Part shown: positions 17,865 through 26,616 of the stretch, piece after piece
Layout: each line of letters begins with the position of its first letter
Position numbering within the stretch: the stretch's first letter is position 1
DNA from: Ochrobactrum sp. Marseille-Q0166
GTDB lineage: Bacteria; Pseudomonadota; Alphaproteobacteria; Rhizobiales; Rhizobiaceae
Length of the DNA: 64,000 nucleotides
NCBI RefSeq assembly: GCF_014397025.1
Contig: NZ_JACJUO010000002.1
Location: 788,501-852,500, forward strand
Direction of reading: 5' to 3'
Notes under the pieces: model-generated
What the model saw: only the letters and a program-made list of their open reading frames with translations
The model's database searches: none
What the model was told of the DNA's origin: nothing
Position numbers and translations under genes: made by a program

Positions 17865-18625
17865 GGTTTACCCCCTGAGAGCTTTTCTTTCGCCACGCGC
17901 CAGAGGAAAACCGGATTGCCAACCAGGTAGCGTTTTGCAAGACGCCGCGGTTCCTGCATAAGACGATGAACCCACTCCATCTTTATTGTGCGGACCCAAT
18001 GCGGCGCACGCTGCACGCGGCCGGTATGCAGATCAAACAAGGCACCCACAGCACTTGCAATAGTGCAATGTTCTGCTGTGATATGCTTGTCGATGAACAT
18101 TTCCTGCCGGGGAACGCCCATGGCCACCAGCAGAATATCGGGGTGATATTCTTTTAGCTGAGCCAGAATGCCGTCGGTATCGGCAGGCTTGAAATAGCCG
18201 TCCGAGATCACACGAAAATCGTGCTGCGGAATCTGCTTCTTGAAGAGCTGCGCTGTATCTGCTGCCACGCCGGGACCGCCACCCAGGAGCGCCACTTTCA
18301 TAGGACGCTTTATGTGCTGCATCAGGCCGGGAATGAAGTCGGTGCCATTGAGATTGGCAGGGAATTTTTGGCCATAGGCGGCTTTACTTGCTATATCGAC
18401 GCCAATACCATCTGGCAGGATCAGATAATTTTTGAGTGCCGCCATATAGGCCGGGTCGTCATGCGCAATATTGGCGTTGTTTGCGTTAAGCCAGCCCTGC
18501 TTCAAAAATTCACGGTTTTCGAGGCGCTTTTCAAAATAGGCGAATGCACTGTCCCAGTCGAAACAGACAACTTTGATGCCGAGAATATTTCGATATTCGA
18601 GTTTTTCGGATGAACGATGCGTCAT
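17861..18625 (-). CDS. WecG/TagA/CpsF-family glycosyltransferase
   Basis: A 254-residue GT26-type transferase. Diagnostic elements are LNANNANIAH, PDGIGVD (71-77), the NGTDFIPGL segment, LLGGGPGVA and MGVPRQEMFI. Such enzymes add ManNAc-type or glucosyl residues to lipid-linked intermediates on the cytoplasmic face of the membrane. The basic, aromatic C-terminus probably binds membrane. It lies 2 bp downstream of the family-4 glycosyltransferase gene and overlaps the next gene. Confidence 0.9.
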   Translation of the reverse strand: MTHRSSEKLEYRNILGIKVVCFDWDSAFAYFEKRLENREFLKQGWLNANNANIAHDDPAYMAALKNYLILPDGIGVDIASKAAYGQKFPANLNGTDFIPGLMQHIKRPMKVALLGGGPGVAADTAQLFKKQIPQHDFRVISDGYFKPADTDGILAQLKEYHPDILLVAMGVPRQEMFIDKHITAEHCTIASAVGALFDLHTGRVQRAPHWVRTIKMEWVHRLMQEPRRLAKRYLVGNPVFLWRVAKEKLSGGKP

Positions 18626-18627
18626 GT

Positions 18628-19815
18628 TCAGTCTGCTTTTCCTGTAACGTCCTGCAGTTTCTTTAAGCCTCGGGCGATAGCGCTGTCCATGCCTGCGATT
18701 TGCGCCTGTTTAAAGGCTTTGCCATCAAGTCTTTGATTGTCACCTTCGTTGATTGCTTTGAGACGTTCGACGATGGCTGCGGCAAATTCTGCAGGCTTGT
18801 CGGCAATTGTGCAGTTTGCTGGAATATTGCCAATGCCGCGGACCGAATGTGCGGTGGCGACACTTGGTTTGCCCAGCTCAAATGTCTCTATGGTTTTCAA
18901 CTGAACACCTGTGCCAGCGCGGCTTATAAGCGGTATCAGCTTACCGCTTTCGACAAAGGCTGTTGCATCCGGCACTTTGCCGATAAAGTTCACGCCCGGC
19001 CAGGCCGCAACCAGATCTGCCGGTGTGTTTCCGGCGATAGCAATTGATACATCCGTTGGCAGAAGCGGCTTTACCTCGCGCAGGAACCATTCAAGACCAA
19101 TACGGTTTGGATGCCAAGTCCATGTGCCGATCAGCGTCAGATCATATTTGGCAGCTTCAGGCGTCAAGGTCTGGCTAATCCCCGGCATAACAAGGGGCAG
19201 GGTCGCAAACTTGTCGTTGTTTAGACCAAGAGCCGGACCGTCATCTTCCGCAAAAGTGAAGACAAAGCTCGCCTGTTTGCAAAGCCTGTCTTCTAACTTC
19301 TTGAGAATACGTGCCTCACGGCCAAATAGAAATTTCTGGATCTTGCCTTTGGCATCTGCCGCATTTTCCTCTGCCGAGCGATACTCGACATTATGTGCGA
19401 TAAAGATTGAAGGCTTGTCTTTGAATATCTCTTCAAATGCGCCCGGCAACGTGACGCCATTCAGGACATAAGCGTCAAAGTCACCGAGTTCAGTGATTGC
19501 ATTGTGCAGCTCAATAGCGGGAATCACCCGCAATTTTGCCGATGAAACTGTGAGGCCGGTCAGGAAAGATTTGAGCACCCACTCTATCTTGCGCTTGATG
19601 CCTGCGCCTTCGGTGCGCACTTCTACCTCGCCAAGGACGACAGTATCTGCACTTTCCGCGGCCTTGTGCCCCGGCCATGTGAAGCCCAGAACGGTCACAT
19701 GGGCGCCTGCACGGCGAAGGCCATCTATAACGGCAGCGTTCGCAACTTCATAACCCGTAGAGGCAACAGCATGAGGAACAAGTGACGTCACGAAGACAAG
19801 ACGAAACGGTTGCAA
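18628..19815 (-). CDS. GT-B glycosyltransferase (GT4/group 1-like)
   Basis: A 395-residue protein with a GT-B two-domain layout: an N-terminal domain starting RLVFVTSLVPHAVASTGYEVANAA, and a C-terminal donor-binding half with LIGTWTWHPNRIGLEWFL, INFIGKVPDATAF-like strands and the ISRAGTGVQLKTIETFELGKPSVAT motif. The nucleotide-sugar donor is unknown. First gene of the minus-strand three-gene unit, divergent from the family-2 glycosyltransferase. Confidence 0.87.
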   Translation of the reverse strand: MQPFRLVFVTSLVPHAVASTGYEVANAAVIDGLRRAGAHVTVLGFTWPGHKAAESADTVVLGEVEVRTEGAGIKRKIEWVLKSFLTGLTVSSAKLRVIPAIELHNAITELGDFDAYVLNGVTLPGAFEEIFKDKPSIFIAHNVEYRSAEENAADAKGKIQKFLFGREARILKKLEDRLCKQASFVFTFAEDDGPALGLNNDKFATLPLVMPGISQTLTPEAAKYDLTLIGTWTWHPNRIGLEWFLREVKPLLPTDVSIAIAGNTPADLVAAWPGVNFIGKVPDATAFVESGKLIPLISRAGTGVQLKTIETFELGKPSVATAHSVRGIGNIPANCTIADKPAEFAAAIVERLKAINEGDNQRLDGKAFKQAQIAGMDSAIARGLKKLQDVTGKAD

Positions 19816-19953
19816 TTCAACTCCTGACGGCTCTTAATGAATGTTTATTGAAGTTAGTGTCTACAGCCATGCGGTGAACTTTTCTTTAAGCGTTTATCAA
19901 TAGTGGAAAGATAAACATAAAAACTTAAATCCTAGCCATAATCGGAAGCTGTG

Positions 19954-20946
19954 ATGCCAGATTTACCGGATCATATTGAAGTAATCGCTAAAACGCCTGG
20001 TCTTCCCTATGACGAGATCGACATCGTCGTTTCACTCCCGACGTTCAAGCGGCCCGAGCACCTGATACGCACGCTCGACACATTGAATGCGCAGACAACC
20101 AAGCGTAAATGGGCGGTTGTCGTCATCGAGAATGAAACAGAGAAGAAAGAAGGTGCAACCGTCGCCGCCCCGCTTTTCGAAGCTGGCAAATATCGGGGCA
20201 TGTTGATCGGTGAATCTCATCGCGGCAATTGCAACGCCTATAATGCTGGCTGGTTGACAGCCACGAAGTATTTCCCGAACTTCAAGTATGTCATCGTCAT
20301 CGATGATGATGAATTGGCCGATCCTGACTGGATCGAAAACATGGTTGCAACCGCTGAGCGTTATGATGTCAGTCTGGTCGGCGGCCCGCAGTATCCAATT
20401 TTTGAAAAGCCGAATTCGGAACAGTGGGCAAAGCATCCGGTCTTTCTGCCACATTATAACAAGACTGGTCCGGTTCCCATTATTTATTCTTCGGGTAACC
20501 TTTTGATTGCGCGCGCAGTTCTCGAGGCACATAGCTATCCGTTTATGGATCTCAAGTTCAACTTCACCGGCGGCGGCGATTCCGACTTCTTGTCTCGCTC
20601 AATCGCTAAGGGATTTAAAGTCGCGTGGTGCGCTGAAGGGATCGTGCGCGAAACTATTCCAGCACGTCGTCTCGAAAATGACTGGATCAGATCACGCGGT
20701 CTGCGCAACGGCGTTCTCTCTACGCTTATCGAACAGCGTAAGCGTAAAGATGAGCCGCTTGGTCAGGTGCGTGTGTTCCTGAAAAGCCTCGCCCTTCTGG
20801 CTTACTCGCCGATCAAGGCAGTCAGAAGAGGCGTTGCGGCTGGCTTTGCGCCGGTCGGCATGTACTTTATCCATATTGGTTTGGGTCGGGTTATGGCGCA
20901 TTTCGGATATCTGAATGAGCAGTATCGCAATCCAGACAAAAACTGA
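19954..20946 (+). CDS. Family 2 glycosyltransferase
   Basis: A 330-residue GT-A enzyme. It has the N-terminal IDIVVSLPTFKRPEHLIRTLDTL, the GNCNAYNAGW segment, the metal-binding acidic cluster VIVIDDDE (113-120), and a FTGGGDSDFLSR acceptor/catalytic region near residue 205. The ATG at 19954 is chosen over the adjacent GTG because it gives better spacing from GGAAG. Its place beside the flippase and other transferases points to assembly of a surface polysaccharide. Confidence 0.9.
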   Translation: MPDLPDHIEVIAKTPGLPYDEIDIVVSLPTFKRPEHLIRTLDTLNAQTTKRKWAVVVIENETEKKEGATVAAPLFEAGKYRGMLIGESHRGNCNAYNAGWLTATKYFPNFKYVIVIDDDELADPDWIENMVATAERYDVSLVGGPQYPIFEKPNSEQWAKHPVFLPHYNKTGPVPIIYSSGNLLIARAVLEAHSYPFMDLKFNFTGGGDSDFLSRSIAKGFKVAWCAEGIVRETIPARRLENDWIRSRGLRNGVLSTLIEQRKRKDEPLGQVRVFLKSLALLAYSPIKAVRRGVAAGFAPVGMYFIHIGLGRVMAHFGYLNEQYRNPDKN

Positions 20947-20964
20947 TCTGGTTTCATAAATGCT

Positions 20965-21035
20965 GCTGGATAGAGAGTTATCCAGCGTTCAATATTAAAC
21001 GCCCTGCCTTTCTTGACTGCTTGAAGGTCAGGGCG
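20965..21035 (+). terminator. Two hairpins between the GT2 gene and the convergent hypothetical gene
   Basis: Stem GCTGGATA/TATCCAGC (20965-20986) is followed by a longer stem with CGCCCTG/CAGGGCG (21000-21035) that pairs further internally (CTT/AAG). They probably end transcription from both directions. Confidence 0.6.
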
Positions 21036-21070
21036 ATTACTATTTTGATAAGGCATATTGCAGAAATCGA

Positions 21071-21499
21071 TTATGCCGTTCGATGCAAAGGTAAACGCGC
21101 GCGGTTCATTGCATCCTCAAGCCGCGCCGTATTTTTGCTAGGCTCTGCATCAGCATCATCAAAAACGATATGATTAAGTTCGACACTTGCGCTTTTGCCC
21201 GACAGGTTTAAGCGAAAATAAGCATAAACACCTATGTGGTGGAACTCCATATCCAAGACGACTGAAGGTGCGGAGAACCAGTCGCAATGCAGTTCACCGC
21301 CATGTCCCATTTCGAGTGTTCCCGGGAAGAAATACAGTTCCGTAGAGGAGCTGACCAGATCAGCTATATTGGCGAAAAGCTCGCAGCGAAGGAAAGCAAT
21401 GTAGTCTGCTGGATCGACTAGTCGAAGTTCTGCGACAACCTCGCGAATGTTCTCAGCAATGATTGCCTCGCGCTCGTTTGAGAATTGTAAGCTCTTCAT
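21071..21499 (-). CDS. Hypothetical protein next to flhB
   Basis: A 142-residue soluble, acidic protein I do not recognise. It has an N-terminal helical segment (NEREAIIAENIREVVAELRLVDPADYIAFLRCE) and a beta-rich second half with several aromatics (ELHCDWFSAP, FHHIGVYAYFRLNLSG). A GGTGGTG stretch lies upstream of the start. It is separated from flhB by 71 bp of AT-rich DNA and is on the same strand, so it could be the last gene of the motA-flhB unit or independent. Confidence 0.6.
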   Translation of the reverse strand: MKSLQFSNEREAIIAENIREVVAELRLVDPADYIAFLRCELFANIADLVSSSTELYFFPGTLEMGHGGELHCDWFSAPSVVLDMEFHHIGVYAYFRLNLSGKSASVELNHIVFDDADAEPSKNTARLEDAMNRARLPLHRTA

Positions 21500-21570
21500 T
21501 CAGTCACCACCGATCTGCGAGAACATATTATTACTACATTAGAATAAAATAAAATCATTTTTAAAATCCA

Positions 21571-22641
21571 TTAACGAATGGAATGTCGAGCATTGATGAC
21601 CCTGATGAGTTCCGCAACAGCTTTGTAGAATTCGGGTGCGATCATCTGGTCGACATTAACTTGTTTATAGAGTGCTCGTGCTAACTGTACATCCTCAAAT
21701 ACTGGAATGGAGTTTGCAGTCGCTATTTCTCTTATCTTGAGCGCGATGAGATCTTGTCCTTTTGCAACAACGATTGGCGCTGCATCCTCATTGGGTCGAT
21801 AGCGTAGTGCTACAGAAAAATGGGTCGGATTTGCGACAATCAGCGTGGCAGTAGGAACTGCGTTGATCATGCGGCGCCGGGCGCGGTCTCGCCCCAGCGA
21901 GCGTAGACGTGCTTTAACCAGTGGATCGCCTTCCGACTGCTTGAGCTCGTCTTTTACTTCCTGCTTGGTCATGCGCAGTTCCTGCTTCCAGTGAATGCGC
22001 GACCATGCAAGGTCAAAGCCAGCAATTGCGGTGATCGCGAGAACATTGGCCACCAGAAGCCGCACCAGATTTTCTCGCAGAAACTCGGGTAATGCACGCG
22101 GGTCGGTTGCCACTGCGTCGGTAAAAAGGTTGTTGCCCTTGAAGAAGACGAAAAACACGATCACGCTGGCGGCAATGAATTTCGCCAATGATTTGAGAAA
22201 CTCGACCTGACCGGCGCGACCGAAAATGCGCGACCAGCCTTTGAGCAGGGAAATGCGCGATGCTTGTGGGCGAATACGCTCACCGACAAATCGCGGTGCA
22301 TTCTGGAAGGCAGATGCAGCAATGCCAGCAAGTGGAATGATGATGAAGACCGGAATGAGGGCTGCACCGACAGACAGCGCCAGAATGCCAAACAGATGGC
22401 TTGCATCTTCTGCGCTGTTAAGGGTCCAATCTTCCGGACGGTCCATCAGTTCGCGCAAGAAGACAGCCAGTTTGGTTGTTGCGGGTGCCGCGACGAAGAC
22501 TGCAATCACCAGAAAGGACGCGATACCAGCGAGGATCGGCGTTTCGCGAGAGAAGGGCATATTACCCTTGTCCAATGCGTCGCGGATCTTCTTCTCGGTC
22601 GCGTCCTCGGTTTTGCTCTCTTTATCGGTATCGTCGGACAT
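21571..22641 (-). CDS. flhB: Flagellar export apparatus switch protein FlhB
   Basis: A 356-residue inner-membrane component of the flagellar type III export gate that switches substrate class from rod/hook to filament. It has a charged N-terminus, four transmembrane helices (about 34-52, 84-110, 150-168, 190-210), a basic linker, and the autocleavage motif NPTH (271-274). The cytoplasmic FlhBC domain ends in the usual IRVINA region. Last flagellar gene of the minus-strand motA-fliM-X-fliN-fliG-flhB set, after a 113-bp gap filled with repeats. Confidence 0.97.
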   Translation of the reverse strand: MSDDTDKESKTEDATEKKIRDALDKGNMPFSRETPILAGIASFLVIAVFVAAPATTKLAVFLRELMDRPEDWTLNSAEDASHLFGILALSVGAALIPVFIIIPLAGIAASAFQNAPRFVGERIRPQASRISLLKGWSRIFGRAGQVEFLKSLAKFIAASVIVFFVFFKGNNLFTDAVATDPRALPEFLRENLVRLLVANVLAITAIAGFDLAWSRIHWKQELRMTKQEVKDELKQSEGDPLVKARLRSLGRDRARRRMINAVPTATLIVANPTHFSVALRYRPNEDAAPIVVAKGQDLIALKIREIATANSIPVFEDVQLARALYKQVNVDQMIAPEFYKAVAELIRVINARHSIR

Positions 22642-22658
22642 ATGTCACACGCAAGATT

Positions 22659-22711
22659 AGAGCGCATCCCGAAAACTGTGCAACGGTTTTCGGACAAGGA
22701 TGCGCGTTAAA
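22659..22711. repeat. Palindromic intergenic repeat, family A, copy 2
   Basis: AGCGCATCCCGAAAACTG pairs with CGGTTTTCGG...ATGCGC, in inverted orientation relative to the copy at 3374. It lies between fliG and flhB. Confidence 0.75.
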
Positions 22712-22724
22712 AAAGATGGTCGGA

Positions 22725-22753
22725 GCACCGATCCAATCCAATCAGATCGGTGC
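22725..22753. repeat. Family B inverted repeat after fliG
   Basis: A perfect 9-bp inverted repeat GCACCGATC/GATCGGTGC around CAATCCAATCA. It ends two bases before the fliG stop codon, so it could also attenuate transcription between fliG and flhB. Confidence 0.6.
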
Positions 22754-22754
22754 C

Positions 22755-23801
22755 CTAATTCGGGTCTTCACCTGAGCCGAGAGTAATGATACCGCGCTCA
22801 GAAAGATCGATGGCGACACGTGCAATGGCGCGCCTTGCGTCTGTGATGTTCTGGCTGGTGATGTTGCCTTGTTCGGCTGCCAGTTCGCTTTCGACCATGC
22901 GGCGCCCACGCGTGGAAAGCGAGGACAGCACCATTTCCTGAAGCGACGCATTGGCACCACGCAAAGCGGTTGCAATCTGTTCGGTCTGGACTTCATCAAA
23001 CAGCAGAAGACGGGCACGCTGCGAGAGGCGTTCGACATCTTCAAAGTTGAAGAGCTTCGCCTTGATGCGCGCGATGTCGTCCTGGCTGAGATCTTTGAGG
23101 CTCGACATGAGTTCTTCCATCTCCTGCCGGTCGAGCTGATTGAAGATGTTGGCGATCTGTCCGTGATGAGCTTTGACCGGGCCTGCATCGCTGCGGCCAA
23201 GCAGATCGCGACGCAATACATCTTCCAGAAGATCGGCGGCAGCTGGCGCAACATTGCCAATATGCAGCGAGCGCTGCACGACGGCGCTGCGCAGCTGTGG
23301 CGGCAGGCCTACAAACATGCGTGCGGCGAGATCCGACGGCAACTTGGAGACGATATAGGCGATGATCTGTGGATGTTGATCGGCGAGATAGGCCTGCAGG
23401 CTCTCGACCGGCAGACGCGCAAGCTGTGCCCAGACAGATTCCTGAACGAGCTGCGGCTGAACGCGCTCTTCAAACACGGCATCGGCTTCGTCTTGTGGAA
23501 GCGCTTCGCGCAGCAAGCCTTCGAAGCGCTGTGCTGCTTCTGAAACGGGCGCGCCTTCGGCAAATGAATCTTCGAACTGCTTCACCAGATGTTCAAAATC
23601 GAGCGGAGAAATGGGCTCAAGCGTGCGGGCATGGCCTGCAAGCTTCCGCAAATCTTCGGCGTTGAAGTGTTTGAGCAGCCGTGAGGCGGAAGGGCGACCG
23701 ATTGCGACGAGGATCGCAGCCGCTTTCTGCGGACCGGAAAGAGTGTCAATCACTCCGCTTACGCTGTCATCGAGAGGCTTCTGCGATTCATTATCGGCCA
23801 T
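22755..23801 (-). CDS. fliG: Flagellar motor switch protein FliG
   Basis: A 348-residue rotor protein that contacts FliF through its N-terminal domain and the MotA stator through its C-terminal domain, setting torque and direction. The sequence has the FliGN core (SGPQKAAAILVAIGRPSASRLLKHF), the middle-domain EHPQ-like motif (DQHPQIIAYIVSKL), and the C-terminal charged torque helix region (DDIARIKAKLFNFEDVERLSQRARLLLFDEV). Length is normal. It follows fliN by 10 bp. Confidence 0.97.
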   Translation of the reverse strand: MADNESQKPLDDSVSGVIDTLSGPQKAAAILVAIGRPSASRLLKHFNAEDLRKLAGHARTLEPISPLDFEHLVKQFEDSFAEGAPVSEAAQRFEGLLREALPQDEADAVFEERVQPQLVQESVWAQLARLPVESLQAYLADQHPQIIAYIVSKLPSDLAARMFVGLPPQLRSAVVQRSLHIGNVAPAAADLLEDVLRRDLLGRSDAGPVKAHHGQIANIFNQLDRQEMEELMSSLKDLSQDDIARIKAKLFNFEDVERLSQRARLLLFDEVQTEQIATALRGANASLQEMVLSSLSTRGRRMVESELAAEQGNITSQNITDARRAIARVAIDLSERGIITLGSGEDPN

Positions 23802-23811
23802 GGTCGATCCG

Positions 23812-24159
23812 TTACTTACCGATGATTTCGGTCAGGCTGACGCCGAAGCGGGAAGAATCGTCTTCAAGAACGATCACTTCGCCGCGCGCAATCACGCGTC
23901 CATTAACGACGATATCGACCGGATCACCGATCTGCTTGTCGAGGGTGATAACAGCACCGCGACCAAGCTTCATCAGATTGGCAACAGGCATGGTTGTTCC
24001 GCCCAGCACGACCTGAACGTCGACCGGGATGCCCATGATGAGCTCAAGATTAGGCTTTGCTGCACTTGCCTTTGCAGCACGCGGCTTATCTTGTTGCAAT
24101 TCTTCGATTGCCTCGTTGAGCTCATGCTGCATGTCTTCACCCTCACTTTTCTTGCTCAT
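23812..24159 (-). CDS. fliN: Flagellar motor switch protein FliN
   Basis: A 115-residue C-ring protein with a variable acidic N-terminus and the SpoA domain (about 38-113: LIMGIPVDVQVVLGGTTMPVANLMKLGRGAVITLDK ... GEVIVLEDDSSRFGVSLTEI). It stacks below FliM in the C-ring. The start overlaps the upstream hypothetical gene by 4 bp, indicating translational coupling. Confidence 0.96.
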   Translation of the reverse strand: MSKKSEGEDMQHELNEAIEELQQDKPRAAKASAAKPNLELIMGIPVDVQVVLGGTTMPVANLMKLGRGAVITLDKQIGDPVDIVVNGRVIARGEVIVLEDDSSRFGVSLTEIIGK

Positions 24160-24617
24160 GCCTGCCCCGCAATTTCAATGGTCGCTTTCTTGACGGTTCG
24201 ACGTACAAAGACAGGTAGTGCATTCTTTTCCTTTGGTGCCGGCTCGCTCACCGGAGCGAAAGCCTGCTCCTCAATACGGGCGACTGTAGCTGTAACATTG
24301 CGTGCCTGACGCACATCGCGGGAAAGAGCCTTGCGCACGCGGTTCAGCTCTTCAATCGCTTCGTCCATTTCCCGACGAACGCGGGCGGTTTCAGCGAGAC
24401 GGGCCTCAAGGCGAACGGTTTCATCTGCAAGATCGGTGCGCTGGTTCTGCAAAGATTTTGCAACGCGTTCCAGGCCGCTGGAGGCCGCAGCCACACGAAG
24501 CGTCAGCATCTTGCCGAGCTTGATCGTCTCATTGGCTTTGCGCCCGACGATGATGAGCGCACCAAGCGAACCGAGAGCCATCAGCGTGGAAAGTATGTTA
24601 GCCAGCAACAAGCTCAT
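24156..24617 (-). CDS. Membrane-anchored coiled-coil protein between fliM and fliN, function unknown
   Basis: A 153-residue protein with one N-terminal transmembrane helix (about 3-24, LLLANILSTLMALGSLGALIIV), a long charged coiled coil (about 45-120, heptad-like Leu/Arg/Glu), and a Pro-rich linker leading to a basic C-terminus (RRTVKKATIEI). The start at 24617 lies 20 bp inside the end of fliM, and its end overlaps fliN by 4 bp, so it is coupled to both switch genes. I know no named family. Location suggests a role near the switch or basal body. Upstream in-frame extension falls wholly within fliM and is rejected. Confidence 0.8.
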   Translation of the reverse strand: MSLLLANILSTLMALGSLGALIIVGRKANETIKLGKMLTLRVAAASSGLERVAKSLQNQRTDLADETVRLEARLAETARVRREMDEAIEELNRVRKALSRDVRQARNVTATVARIEEQAFAPVSEPAPKEKNALPVFVRRTVKKATIEIAGQA

Positions 24618-25536
24618 CGATGAAATCCTCTTCCTGATTGACCGGATCGCCAACCTTGACTGTAAAATGAATGCCGGACTTGCCGAGTGTGCATTTAAAA
24701 AGCTGCTGTTCGCCAGCGCGCAGACGTACCTGTTCCATGGCATCCGTCGGGAGCTTCAGAACCTGACCGATTTCAAGCTTTGAAAGAGCGTCGAGCGTCA
24801 GGCTTCCCTGCTGGATGAAGGCTTCAAGCTCGATCCGTGCGCGGCTGACTTCGCTGCGCATTTTCTTGCTCCAGGCAGGATCGGCCTGATCCATTGGACG
24901 GCGCAGGAATGCAGCCACGGCATCTTGCATTGGCTTGTGCGTGCTGCGGGGCAGAAGAAGATGTACGGCCCCTGTCTTGCCTGCCGCAACCACATCGATC
25001 CGGCAAACGAAGAGGCGTGAACGCTCGAAGTCCTCGCTGTTGAACTCCGCCGTGTCTGTGCATTCGCCAGCAGCAAACAGTGCCTGGGCGTTGTTTGAGA
25101 AAACCTGATCAAGCGCTGCAGCCATGTGGGACGTCAGCAGGTTCGATATCTTGCGCTCCAACATACCGAAGGGGCGTTCCAGATCGAAGCTGCCGAGATT
25201 TCCCTGTGCGCCAAACATGGCTTCAATCACGGAAAATACCAGCGTCGCATCAGCGGTTACATAGAGCGTGCAGCCCCAGCGCTCGGCTTTGAGCGGAGCT
25301 ATAATCGCAGCCTTGTCGATGATGGCATTGAATGCCGCATCGTCCGCAGCCTCAACAGGTCCTGCTTCCGCATCAAATGCAGCAGCACTGCCCTGTTTGA
25401 GACGACCGCAAAAATGCGCGGATGCATCCTTGAACACATGCGCAAGCGACTTCAGGTCGTCGCCCGACAATCCTGCCGCCCGCAACAGATTTGTGGCAAG
25501 CACGTCGTTTCTGCGGTTCTGGCCCAGAGTGGTCAT
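24598..25536 (-). CDS. fliM: Flagellar motor switch protein FliM
   Basis: A 312-residue C-ring protein. It has the middle CheC-like domain (about 60-215) and a C-terminal SpoA domain (about 225-305; LEAFIQQGSLTLDALSKLEIGQVLKL). The N-terminal CheY-binding peptide of enteric FliM is not obvious, as in other rhizobial-type motors, which usually rotate one way and vary speed. The ATG at 25536 follows the motA stop by one base; a longer frame would run into motA. Confidence 0.93.
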   Translation of the reverse strand: MTTLGQNRRNDVLATNLLRAAGLSGDDLKSLAHVFKDASAHFCGRLKQGSAAAFDAEAGPVEAADDAAFNAIIDKAAIIAPLKAERWGCTLYVTADATLVFSVIEAMFGAQGNLGSFDLERPFGMLERKISNLLTSHMAAALDQVFSNNAQALFAAGECTDTAEFNSEDFERSRLFVCRIDVVAAGKTGAVHLLLPRSTHKPMQDAVAAFLRRPMDQADPAWSKKMRSEVSRARIELEAFIQQGSLTLDALSKLEIGQVLKLPTDAMEQVRLRAGEQQLFKCTLGKSGIHFTVKVGDPVNQEEDFIDELVAG

Positions 25537-25537
25537 A

Positions 25538-26410
25538 TCAGGCTGCCTGCTGGATCGGCGCGGTGGACATGGTTTCCTGTTCGACAACGTCGATACTTGG
25601 ACGTTCGTAAGCGGAGATGGTCTTGCGGCCATATTCAACGGCGATCTGCGGCAGCGAACCGTTCATATATGCAAGCAGGGTCTGCTTGACGATGGTGTAA
25701 AGACGGTTGTTCTTGTCCCGCGTCGACTTGATCTTGGTAGCAATCGGGCCAAAGACCCCATAGGAAAAGAAGATACCTGCGAAGGTACCAACAAGTGCCG
25801 CACCAATCAGATGGCCGAGCACTTCCGGGGACTGGTTGAGCGCACCCATCGCTTTGATAACACCAAGAACAGCCGCGACAATGCCGAGGGCTGGCAGCGC
25901 TTCGGAAATACTGACCATCGCCTGATAAGGCTTGAGCTTGTCGCGCGAAAGCGTATGGATTTCTTCATCCATAAGCGCTTCGATTTCATGCGAACGAACA
26001 TTGCCAACGATGATGAGGCGGCAATAATCGCAGATGAAGTGGATGAGGTCGTCTTTCTTCAGGATGCTTGGATAGGCCTGAAAGATCGGGGATTCCTTTG
26101 GGTTGTCGATATGGACTTCCACCTCGTTGCGCGACTTGGCGCGCAGCTCGCGCATCAGGCTATAAAGCAATCCGAGAAGATCGAGATAATCACGCTGCTT
26201 CGGCACTGCATTGGTGAAGGCCTCAACGCACGCCTTGCCCGTATCTTTCACAAGTGAAAACGGATTGGCGATGAAGAATGTGCCAAGGGCTGCGCCCAGA
26301 ATAATGACGAATTCCCACGGCTGAACAAGCACGCCGACGTGACCGCCCATGGCGATGAAACCGCCCAACATGCAACCCAATGTAATGGCAAGGCCAATGA
26401 GAATACCCAA
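25538..26410 (-). CDS. motA: Flagellar motor stator protein MotA
   Basis: A 290-residue inner-membrane stator subunit that forms the proton channel with MotB and pushes on FliG. It has four helices: 1-20, 32-52 ([16 protein letters not shown]), and a C-terminal pair with the conserved [20 protein letters not shown] and [21 protein letters not shown] segments. The cytoplasmic loop carries the charged patch. First gene of the minus-strand switch operon, preceded by the shared flagellar promoter motif. Confidence 0.97.
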   Translation of the reverse strand: MGILIGLAITLGCMLGGFIAMGGHVGVLVQPWEFVIILGAALGTFFIANPFSLVKDTGKACVEAFTNAVPKQRDYLDLLGLLYSLMRELRAKSRNEVEVHIDNPKESPIFQAYPSILKKDDLIHFICDYCRLIIVGNVRSHEIEALMDEEIHTLSRDKLKPYQAMVSISEALPALGIVAAVLGVIKAMGALNQSPEVLGHLIGAALVGTFAGIFFSYGVFGPIATKIKSTRDKNNRLYTIVKQTLLAYMNGSLPQIAVEYGRKTISAYERPSIDVVEQETMSTAPIQQAA

Positions 26411-26446
26411 AGCTCAGAACCCCTCAGACACAATTCCTATCATTGC

Positions 26447-26479
26447 ATTATAAGAGGCCTGGCTTGCGCGAGGCTTGCA
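26447..26479 (-). promoter_or_regulatory. Shared flagellar promoter motif upstream of motA
   Basis: Read on the minus strand: half-site TGCAAGCCT, 2 bp, half-site CGCAAGCCA, 7 bp, then a perfect TATAAT 36 bp before the motA start. The 11-bp period of the half-sites fits an OmpR-type dimer. The same layout precedes six other flagellar units in this window. Binding by FtcR is inferred. Confidence 0.75.
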
Positions 26480-26616
26480 GGCGATAAATCCTGATCGACG
26501 CGTTCAAGAGTCGATGTAATTTGTTTTTTGAAATCATTCCATTTGAATAACTGTATGGCTCTTCGGGATTTCAGGCAGTATGAATTTAAAGTCGGCTTTA
26601 TCTCCGAGTTTTTCTG

